Shown here: positions 22,188-27,484 of the stretch, one piece after another
How the letters are laid out: every line of letters starts with the position of its first letter
How positions within the stretch are numbered: the stretch's first letter is position 1
Source of the DNA: CAYQDR01 sp964416315
Lineage (GTDB): Bacteria > Methylomirabilota > Methylomirabilia > Rokubacteriales > DASRDR01
Length of the DNA stretch: 27,484 nucleotides
Direction of reading: 5' to 3'
Assembly (NCBI GenBank): GCA_964416315.1
Contig: CAYQDR010000061.1
Span: 1 to 27,484, forward strand
Notes under the pieces: model-generated
Database searches by the model: none
What the model was told of the DNA's origin: nothing
The model's input: only the letters and a program-made list of their open reading frames with translations
Made by a program: the position numbers and the translations under genes

Positions 22188-24614
22188 TCAGCCCCACCGC
22201 CCGGGGATCGGCGTCACGCAGGAGGGACAGACCCCGCGCGTCGGCGTCAGCAGGTCCTTGAGGATCCGGTAACCCACGCGCTCGATCAGCGCGGTCTTGC
22301 AGGCCGGGCAGTAGGTGTGCTCGAAGGGGCCGACGCGGCCGGGCAGGTTCCCGGCGTAGACGTAGTTGAGCCCCGCCGCAACACCGATCTCGGCGGCGCG
22401 GAGCAGGTGCTTCACGGAGGTGTTGTCCCGGTCGCGCATCTTGTAGTCCTGGTGGAAGGCCGTCACGTGCCAGGGGATGTCCGGCGAGATGGACACGAGG
22501 AACTGGGCCGCGTCGCGGAGCTCCTCGTCCGAGTCGTTGAAGCCCGGGATGACCAGCGTCACGATCTCCAGCCAGAACCCCTTCTCCCGGACCATCCGGA
22601 TCGAGTCGAGGGTGTTCTGCAGCAGGCCGCCGAGCTTCCGGTAGTTCTTGTCGTTGAAGCCCTTGAGGTCGATCTTGTAGAGGTCCACCCACGGCCGGAT
22701 GTAGTCCAGGACCTCCGGCGTCGCGTTGCCGTTCGAGACGTAGGAGCAGACGAGGCCGGCCGCCTTCCCCGCCTTGAAGATGTGGACCCCCCACTCGCTC
22801 GTGATGAGCGGCTCGTTGTAGGTGCTCGTGAGGATGCGCGCCCCGTGGCGCTTCGCCGCCGCGACGACCTCGGCCGGCGTCACGTCCTGCGGCGGCACGC
22901 CCATGAGCGGATCGCGCATGGCCTGGGAGGTCAGCGCGTTCTGGCAGTTATGCGTGCTGACAAACTCGGCGAGATAGGACTGGTCCTCCTCGACCTCCAG
23001 GTTGTAGACGAAGCCGTCGTACCGGTACTGCCGGATCCGGTGGATCGGCACGTAGAAGTACCGCTCGTCCTCCCGGAGCCAGCGCCGCCTCGACGGTCCC
23101 TCAGACCAGGTCAAGTGGAACTGGTTCGGGGCGAGGCGGACGGTCCGGCCCAGGATCTTCCCTTCCCTGGGCTGCCGCTTCACTCGGATCGAGGGGAAGT
23201 GCCCGGTCTTCAGCGCGAGCCACGCCAGCCCCAGGGCGAGCACCCGGGACACTGTCGCCGCGACGATCATGCCGCCCTTGGTCCTGTGGCCGTCGCCCTC
23301 GGCATACGCTGCCAGGAACGCCTCGATCACCGACCGCGAGGCCGAGAACATCTCCGCCGGGACCCGCTTCCGCCTGGCTCCGGTCCCGCAGAGGGCCTCG
23401 AAAAAGAGCCCAACCGACGCCTTGCCGGCGACGACGCAGAGCGTGGTCTCGCGTCTTGACAGGTAGGGCTCGATCCCGAAGACGCGAATGAAGAGCTTGC
23501 AGACACGCTCCGCGAGCTCTTCCTCGTGATGGCCGAAGGAAAAGATCAGCTCCGCGGAGTGCACCCGTCGGCGTGCGTGCAGGACGCACCCCTCGGCCAC
23601 GTAGTAGCCGAAGAGCACGGCCAAATCCTCGTCGAGCGGGACGCGCTCGCGGATCCCCGGACCGTGCTCCTTGGACAGCCTGACGCGGCCACCCTCCGAG
23701 ATCAGTCGAGCGGGAGTGTGGTAGAGGTCTTCCAGGTCCCACGTCCCCTTCCGCACCTTGCTGCGGAGGTGCCGGATGTGAGACGCGCTCTTGCCGAGGC
23801 GGGCGCCGATCTCGCGGGAACTCAACCCCTCCGCCGAGAGCCGGAGCACCTGCCGGAGGAATCTCGCGCCGATCAGCCGCTTGTGCCGGATGCGCCTGGC
23901 CAGGGGTCGGATGACGTCGGTGACCTCGTACTCGATCGGATAGGAAACCTCGAACGTCCGCGGGACCGCAAGGTAGTCACCCCGCTCGAGCCGCCCCGCG
24001 GGAACGAACCTCGGGGAGCCCGACGGATCGCCCGGCTCGCAGTCCGGCAGCGCGAGGACCTCGTGATCCGGAGTCACCTGGAGGGGGAGCAGGTACGGGG
24101 TCTCGAGTCTCACCATGGGGCCCGAGTAGCGATGCCTGAAGAGCGCGCGGACCCTCCGGGTCCGACCGGTATGGGTGTAGACCTTCAGCTCCGGCGACAC
24201 TCGGACCGATGGGTCGGCGACGCCCGTGGATTCCTCGGCAGAATCGAAGAGCTGGCGAATGGGAATCGGCCCTTGGGTTGTCGCGATGATCGTCTGAGGT
24301 CCAGTGCAATACCCGCAATGGAAATCACAACCGAGCATCCCGAACGACAGCGCCTTCGAGCCGGGGTAGGCGTGGAAGAACGGCTTCTTCTCGACGGGAT
24401 CGAGCTGGAGGCCCGCGACGTAGCCCCAGGGGACCAGGAGTCGGCCGTCCTGGTTGTAGCGGACCTTGCAGATCCCCCGCTGGCCGGGGAGGATCACGCA
24501 GCGGTGGCCGCACGCGAAGCACCGGAGCCGCCCCTCGGCGAGGGGCTCCCAGAGCTCCCCCTCCCGGGTGCGCGGGTCGATGAGCTGGGCGAGGCTCGGC
24601 GCCTGGGTCGCCAT
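22188..24614 (-). CDS. amrS: AmmeMemoRadiSam-system radical SAM enzyme, interrupted by an intein
   Basis: The precursor has 808 residues, of which 354 form the host enzyme. The N-terminal Cys-rich segment (RCFACGHRCVILPGQRGICKVRYN) and LVPWGYVAGLQLDPVEKKPFFHAYPGSKALSFGMLGCDFHCGYC are hallmarks of the radical SAM partner of AMMECR1 and Memo (PflA-like). The C-terminal part has ILTSTYNEPLITSEW, YKIDLKGFNDKNYRKLGG, LVIPGFNDSDEELRDAAQFL, PWHVTAFHQDYKM and two CxxC pairs (CPACK, CPSC). The [4Fe-4S] motif CX3CX2C uses Cys96, Cys100 and, after splicing, the Cys that follows the intein. The ATG at 24614 has AAGGA 7 bases upstream; an in-frame ATG at 24662 lacks support. The substrate is unknown. AMMECR1 and Memo genes are not in this window. 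Without splicing the enzyme cannot form its cluster site. Confidence 0.9.
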   Translation of the reverse strand: MATQAPSLAQLIDPRTREGELWEPLAEGRLRCFACGHRCVILPGQRGICKVRYNQDGRLLVPWGYVAGLQLDPVEKKPFFHAYPGSKALSFGMLGCDFHCGYCTGPQTIIATTQGPIPIRQLFDSAEESTGVADPSVRVSPELKVYTHTGRTRRVRALFRHRYSGPMVRLETPYLLPLQVTPDHEVLALPDCEPGDPSGSPRFVPAGRLERGDYLAVPRTFEVSYPIEYEVTDVIRPLARRIRHKRLIGARFLRQVLRLSAEGLSSREIGARLGKSASHIRHLRSKVRKGTWDLEDLYHTPARLISEGGRVRLSKEHGPGIRERVPLDEDLAVLFGYYVAEGCVLHARRRVHSAELIFSFGHHEEELAERVCKLFIRVFGIEPYLSRRETTLCVVAGKASVGLFFEALCGTGARRKRVPAEMFSASRSVIEAFLAAYAEGDGHRTKGGMIVAATVSRVLALGLAWLALKTGHFPSIRVKRQPREGKILGRTVRLAPNQFHLTWSEGPSRRRWLREDERYFYVPIHRIRQYRYDGFVYNLEVEEDQSYLAEFVSTHNCQNALTSQAMRDPLMGVPPQDVTPAEVVAAAKRHGARILTSTYNEPLITSEWGVHIFKAGKAAGLVCSYVSNGNATPEVLDYIRPWVDLYKIDLKGFNDKNYRKLGGLLQNTLDSIRMVREKGFWLEIVTLVIPGFNDSDEELRDAAQFLVSISPDIPWHVTAFHQDYKMRDRDNTSVKHLLRAAEIGVAAGLNYVYAGNLPGRVGPFEHTYCPACKTALIERVGYRILKDLLTPTRGVCPSCVTPIPGRWG
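22947..24308 (-). mobile_element. Intein with LAGLIDADG homing endonuclease in amrS
   Basis: The 454-residue insert begins at Cys1 (CTGPQTIIATTQGPIPIRQL, splicing block A) and ends VYNLEVEEDQSYLAEFVSTHN followed by Cys+1 (blocks F and G, with penultimate His453 and Asn454). Block B is TPDH (Thr79-His82). Two LAGLIDADG-type endonuclease motifs are present, LFGYYVAEG (232-240) and FLAAYAEGDG (331-340). A helix-turn-helix-like segment (about 150-185, LSSREIGARLGKSASHIRHLRSKV) precedes them. The block F residue that is often His is Gln (DQSY). All main splicing residues are present, so it is probably active. Removing it joins CDFHCGY to CQN, the usual radical SAM sequence. Base use looks slightly less GC-rich than in the host gene. 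Confidence 0.92.
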
Positions 24615-24723
24615 CTCCCAATCCTTCGAGCCTAGGGTACCGCTACCCCGGCCGCTCGGCAAGAATCGGCCGGCACTCCTGCCGCGGGTGATCCCCGGCT
24701 GCTAGGCTGTCACGCCTCCGACG

Positions 24724-25041
24724 TTACCGCTTGACCCAGTAGGCGGGCGCAGCCGGGAAGACGGTCTTGGAGCGGGTTGCCTCGATCGGCCCGTCCAGCG
24801 TATCGGCGGCCGCGCGCCAGACCGCGTAGTGCGGCGCCGCGCGATGAGCCTCCAGCGCGGCCTGATCCCTGTAGACCTCGAAGAAGTAGTAGACGTTCTC
24901 GTCGTGCTCGTCCTGCAACACGTTGAAGCGGAGGCAGCCCGGCTCGTCTCGTTCCGAGCGCAGGGCGTCCACCTCGATCGCCTCCAGGAAGTGCTGGCGG
25001 AGCTGCGGCTTGATGCGCACCTTTACCCAGATCGCGAGCAT
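24724..25041 (-). CDS. Antibiotic biosynthesis monooxygenase (ABM) domain protein
   Basis: A 105-residue single-domain dimeric alpha/beta protein of the ABM or YgiN-like type (MLAIWVKVRIKPQLRQHFLEAIEVDALRSERDEPGCLRFNVLQDEHDENVYYFFEVYRDQAALEAHRAAPHY). The EPGCLRF strand and the FEVYRDQAALEAHRAAPHY motif are typical. Such proteins include quinol monooxygenases and small stress-linked or substrate-unknown enzymes; a role in quinone or aromatic chemistry is possible but not shown. GGGAG lies 7 bases before the ATG. It is followed, 109 bases on, by the radical SAM gene in the same direction. Confidence 0.85.
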   Translation of the reverse strand: MLAIWVKVRIKPQLRQHFLEAIEVDALRSERDEPGCLRFNVLQDEHDENVYYFFEVYRDQAALEAHRAAPHYAVWRAAADTLDGPIEATRSKTVFPAAPAYWVKR

Positions 25042-25166
25042 GGTCGTCTCCCGAGGCGTTCAGGCCGACTGTCAATCCTCACTCCCGGCTCGCACGCGCC
25101 GGGTTCGCGTCACGCCACGGCAGGCCTCACGGAGGCTCACCTCACCGTTCCCGCCGGAGCCAACTC

Positions 25167-26555
25167 CTACGCCCGACCGGGCACCACCGCCGCCACCGCG
25201 TCCCGGGTGGCCTCGAGCAGGCGGTCCACCTGCTGCTCGGTGATGACGAGCGGGGGCGCGAAGAAGACCTGCTCGGCGACGGTCGGCCCGACCGGGAGGG
25301 GGCGGGTCCGCGTCAGAAGCCCGCGCTTCTCCATCTCGCGTTTGACCCGCGGCCCGACCTTCTGGTCCGGCGGGAACCCGGCCTTGGTCCCGCGGTCGCT
25401 CACCAGCTCGATCGCCGCCATGAGCCCCTTGCCGCCCCGGACGTCCCCGACCGCGGCCAGCTCCTTCTGGATCGCGAGCAACCCCTCATGGAGCCGCGTC
25501 CCCATCTTCGCCGACCGCTCCCACAGCCGCTCCCGCTCCATGATCTCGACGTTCGCGAGGCCGACCGCGCAGCACGTCGGGTGCCCCGAGTACGTGTAGG
25601 CGTGCATCCAGCGGTCCTCGGGGCGCACGGAGTTCATGGCATCGTGGATCTCGCGCGAGACGATGATGCCGCCAAGGGGCTGGTACCCGGAGGTGACGCC
25701 CTTCGCGAAGGAGACGATGTCCGGCTCGACCCCCCAGTGCGTCAGCGCGAACCAGTGCCCGGTGCGGCAGAATCCCGTGATCACCTCGTCCGCGATGAAG
25801 AGGACCTGGTGGCGCGTGCAGATCTCGCGCACGCGGGGGAAGTAGTCGTCGGGCGGGACGATGACGCCCCCCGCCCCCATGATCGGCTCGGCGATGAACG
25901 CCGCCACGGTGTCCGGCCCCTCGCGGAGGATCGCCTCCTCGAGCTCGCGCGCCGCGGCCTGACCGACCGTCTCCCCGGGCTTGGCCCCCTGGAAGCGGTA
26001 GGGGTACGGCCCCTGGATGTGGAGGAAGCCGGGCACCCGCGGCTCGAACATCTTCCAGTACGGCGCCATGCCCGTGGCGCTCATCGCCTGGAGCGTCACC
26101 CCGTGGTAGCCGTTCTGCCGGGCGATGATCTTCACCTTGTCCGGCTTCTCCCGGGCTTTCCAGTAGAAGCGCGCGGTCTTGAACGCCGACTCGTTGGACT
26201 CGGCCCCGCCGCAGGTGAAGTACACGCCCGAGAGGTTCCGGTAGGCGAGGCCGACGAGCTTCGTGGCGAGCTGGACGGCGGGCAGGTTGGACATCCCGAC
26301 GTAGTTCGAGTGGTACGCGAGCCGCTTCATCTGCTCGTAGGCGGCCTTCGCCAGCTCCTCGCGTCCGTGGCCCACGCTCACGTTCCAGAGCCCCGCGAGC
26401 CCGTCGATGTACTCCTTTCCCTGGATGTCGCGAATCACCGCGCCCTTCCCCTCGACGACGACGATCGGCTCGGCCGCCTCGGAGGGATGGTGGAGCGGGT
26501 GGATCAGGTGGGACTGGTCGTTCTTGATGACGTCGGCCGCGGTCATCGTGGCCAT
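25167..26555 (-). CDS. Class III (omega) aminotransferase
   Basis: A PLP enzyme of 462 residues transferring an amino group, usually from an omega-amino acid or amine to pyruvate. The domain is complete: LIHPLHHPSEAA near the start, VGHGREELAKAAYEQM, YFTCGGAESNESAFKTARFYWK, ARQNGYHGVTLQAMSATG, EPIMGAGGVIVPPDDYFPRVREICTRHQVLFIADEVITGFCRTG and the cofactor lysine in SFAKGVTSGYQPLGG (Lys285). The Asp in ADEVITGF binds the pyridine nitrogen. The GFGRTG motif common in the family is GFCRTG here. It resembles taurine-, beta-alanine- or putrescine-pyruvate aminotransferases; the exact substrate is not decided. AAGGAGG gives a strong ribosome binding site before the ATG. Confidence 0.93.
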   Translation of the reverse strand: MATMTAADVIKNDQSHLIHPLHHPSEAAEPIVVVEGKGAVIRDIQGKEYIDGLAGLWNVSVGHGREELAKAAYEQMKRLAYHSNYVGMSNLPAVQLATKLVGLAYRNLSGVYFTCGGAESNESAFKTARFYWKAREKPDKVKIIARQNGYHGVTLQAMSATGMAPYWKMFEPRVPGFLHIQGPYPYRFQGAKPGETVGQAAARELEEAILREGPDTVAAFIAEPIMGAGGVIVPPDDYFPRVREICTRHQVLFIADEVITGFCRTGHWFALTHWGVEPDIVSFAKGVTSGYQPLGGIIVSREIHDAMNSVRPEDRWMHAYTYSGHPTCCAVGLANVEIMERERLWERSAKMGTRLHEGLLAIQKELAAVGDVRGGKGLMAAIELVSDRGTKAGFPPDQKVGPRVKREMEKRGLLTRTRPLPVGPTVAEQVFFAPPLVITEQQVDRLLEATRDAVAAVVPGRA

Positions 26556-26579
26556 CGAATCCTCCTTGTCGGGAACGGT

Positions 26580-26987
26580 TCAGCAGCCGCGGCCGGCTCG
26601 CACCGCGAGGTGCGCCCGCCAGTCGCCGGACGGGATCCGCGGCCCGCGTCCGGGCGGGCCGTTGTAGACGTACAGCCATGCCTCGCGGGACGCGCCGTCG
26701 GCGAGCTGCACCCGAACGCGACGGCGCACGTAGAGGCTCCGCGCCTCGTCCTGCGGCTCGTACCACTCCGCGCGGTCCAGCGAGGGCAGCCGGGCGTCGA
26801 CGTCGAGGAGGCGGTAGAGCTCGCCCGCCACCCAGCCGCCCTCGTCCAGCACCACGCCCGGATAGTCCCCGAAGTCGAAGAGGGACCCCCGGACCCGCCC
26901 GCGCGCCTCGAGGATCGCCGGACCGAGCAGCGGCCGACGGACGAAGCCCTCCATCAGGGTTCCGTAGGCGAACAGGCGGTCGAGCAC
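26580..26987 (-). CDS. Gamma-glutamylcyclotransferase-like (AIG2 family) protein
   Basis: A 135-residue protein of the GGCT/AIG2 fold. The start LDRLFAYGTLMEGFVRRPLL carries the YGTL motif (8-11) of the gamma-glutamyl binding loop, and the acidic residue Glu74 in SLDRAEWYEP fits the catalytic Glu of this family. The C-terminus (EAWLYVYNGPPGRGPRIPSGDWRAHL) is also typical. It probably acts on gamma-glutamyl amines or dipeptides, but the bacterial members are poorly characterised. It starts at GTG with no clear ribosome binding site. The gene lies 24 bases upstream of the aminotransferase on the same strand, so the pair may handle related amino compounds, for example gamma-glutamyl amine breakdown. 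That is inference from position. Confidence 0.85.
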   Translation of the reverse strand: MLDRLFAYGTLMEGFVRRPLLGPAILEARGRVRGSLFDFGDYPGVVLDEGGWVAGELYRLLDVDARLPSLDRAEWYEPQDEARSLYVRRRVRVQLADGASREAWLYVYNGPPGRGPRIPSGDWRAHLAVRAGRGC

Positions 26988-27104
26988 GAGCGCGCGAGCC
27001 TCCGGACGGCGGCCCCCGGCGGGGCCGGACTCAGGCGCGCCGGGCGGGCTCGCGCTCCGATGGCGCCTCGGCTTCCCTCGCCGGACGGCCGGCGCACGCC
27101 CGGT

Positions 27105-27125
27105 CGGGCCCCGGCCCGGGGCCCG
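27105..27125 (-). terminator. GC-rich hairpin after the small membrane protein gene
   Basis: The arms CGGGCCCC and GGGGCCCG form an 8-base-pair stem with a 5-base loop, 10 bases past the stop of the leftward 31-residue membrane protein gene. There is no T tract. It probably ends the PDO/membrane-protein transcript before the GGCT-like gene; bases 26988-27104 contain no gene that I can support. Confidence 0.5.
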
Positions 27126-27135
27126 CGGGCTTGTG

Positions 27136-27231
27136 TCAGGTCGGCACGCCGAGCCGCGGCAGCACCCAGCGGCTCAGGACGAGCCAGCCCGCCGCGACGG
27201 CGGCGAGGATCCCCCACTCACCCCAGCTCAT
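27136..27231 (-). CDS. 31-residue single-span membrane protein
   Basis: A very small protein, MSWGEWGILAAVAAGWLVLS followed by RWVLPRLGVPT. It has one hydrophobic helix (about residues 7-20) with an Arg on its C-terminal side, so it is a single-pass membrane peptide. GGAGG lies 6 bases before the ATG, and the ATG overlaps the stop of the upstream PDO-like gene as ATGA, which strongly supports translation. It has no known family that I can name. The strict coupling to a redox protein suggests a partner, such as an anchor or a short membrane helix in the same thiol/selenol pathway. It is too short for most gene finders. Confidence 0.7.
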   Translation of the reverse strand: MSWGEWGILAAVAAGWLVLSRWVLPRLGVPT

Positions 27232-27484
27232 GGGCCGCCTCCGTTCCCGTCCACGGCGCGCAGTACCTGCTCGACGAACTGCGCCTCCGGGAGCGCGCCC
27301 TCGAATGACACGCGATCGTTGACGACCGTCTTCGGCACCGCCATCACCATGTACCGCTGGGCCAGGTCGGGGAACTCGTTGGCCTCGATGCAGTCCCCGC
27401 GGATCAGGTCCGAGGCGATCGCGAGGTGGTGAGCCAGGCGCACGGCCCGGGGGCAGTAGGGTCAGGTGGGCGTCGTGAAGACCT
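27228..27484 (-). CDS. Protein disulfide oxidoreductase C-terminal domain with in-frame TGA (probable selenocysteine), partial
   Basis: The 5' end lies outside the window. Reading from the right edge, the frame gives VFTTPT-[TGA]-PYCPRAVRLAHHLAIASDLIRG, then CIEANEFPDLAQRYMVMAVPKTVVNDRVSFEGALPEAQFVEQVLRAVDG. This is the second thioredoxin-like domain of the PDO family, where the usual active site is TPTCPYCP. Here the first Cys codon is TGA (27464..27462). The protein downstream is well conserved, including the cis-Pro segment MAVPK, and stays open to its stop at 27228, which overlaps the next gene. A hairpin like a bacterial SECIS follows the TGA. The best reading is selenocysteine in a UxxC motif. 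The alternatives are a nonsense mutation or a sequencing error, with a shorter GTG-started frame from 27443 left open. Confidence 0.8.
27434..27450 (-). promoter_or_regulatory. Candidate bacterial SECIS hairpin
   Basis: Starting 12 bases after the TGA, CCGGGC and GCCUGG pair (one G-U) around the five-base loop CGUGC, which contains the expected GU. The loop G is 19 bases from the UGA, inside the range typical for bSECIS elements. A second fold (GGGCC with GGCUC, loop starting GU) is also possible, so the exact structure is uncertain. Confidence 0.55.

Noticed and set aside
24663..24723. Inverted repeats between the ABM and radical SAM genes as a terminator or riboswitch
   Set aside because: Several short GC-rich pairings are possible, but no single strong stem or known aptamer is visible.
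26678..27322. A 214-residue plus-strand frame near the right edge
   Set aside because: Arg/Pro/Ala-rich shadow of the GGCT-like and PDO-like genes.
27228..27443. A 71-residue gene starting at the GTG at 27443
   Set aside because: This start lies inside the conserved PDO domain, just after the active site, and has no ribosome binding site. The frame clearly continues upstream through the TGA.

Overview
This is a GC-rich (roughly 70%) bacterial chromosomal window with short intergenic gaps, many ATGA/GTGA start-stop overlaps and frequent GTG starts. The gene mix is an environmental Gram-negative one: a TonB-dependent receptor, a lipoprotein, secreted quinoprotein and cytochrome c, acyl-CoA dehydrogenase, a UxaA-family dehydratase, a chromate-type operon, an AmmeMemoRadiSam enzyme and a PDO-type disulfide oxidoreductase. 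It recalls uncultivated soil or subsurface lineages such as Candidatus Rokubacteria/Methylomirabilota. That placement is inferred from general gene style; no marker gene is present. No rRNA, tRNA, CRISPR array or insertion sequence was found.

Layout. 1-3400: a decayed C-terminal half of an MFS transporter (minus), then a small lipoprotein and a TonB-dependent outer-membrane receptor (plus). 3540-3750: two truncated gene pieces, a DUF4242-like N-terminus and a beta-propeller fragment, that meet at one point. 3855-6933 (minus): di-haem cytochrome c, sorbosone-dehydrogenase-like quinoprotein, a Tyr/Pro-rich secreted protein and a zinc-ribbon Nudix hydrolase. 6979-7083: two structured stem-loop repeats. 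7128-9483 (minus): an endonuclease/exonuclease/phosphatase protein coupled to an alkaline-phosphatase-superfamily enzyme. 9569-12380 (plus): acyl-CoA dehydrogenase, a small Cys protein, TrkA. 12488-15649 (minus): a small basic protein, a UxaA-family dehydratase paired with a cysteine-less carboxymuconolactone-decarboxylase-like protein, and an alpha/beta hydrolase. 15684-16580 (plus): a sugar-epimerase-like SDR.

17030-21371 holds a tight five-gene operon: chrB, chrA, a phosphatase/arsenate-reductase-like protein with CX5K in place of CX5R, a stand-alone ChrB C-terminal-domain protein, and an MFS permease. It is read from a strong TTGACA promoter whose spacer is a perfect GTAAC-N4-GTTAC palindrome, so it looks like an autoregulated oxyanion (chromate-type) resistance module.

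22188-24614 encodes an AmmeMemoRadiSam radical SAM enzyme interrupted by a 454-residue intein with LAGLIDADG endonuclease motifs, placed so that splicing restores the third cysteine of the [4Fe-4S] motif. After a monooxygenase-like protein, a class III aminotransferase and a gamma-glutamylcyclotransferase-like protein, the right edge carries the C-terminal domain of a protein disulfide oxidoreductase. There an in-frame TGA stands in for the first Cys of CPYC and is followed by a bSECIS-like hairpin: a probable selenoprotein. It is coupled to a 31-residue single-span membrane protein.

Several genes without Shine-Dalgarno sequences have a -10-like hexamer ending 6-8 nt before the start codon, often as TGCTACnnT-N7-ATG. 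This suggests that leaderless transcription is common here.
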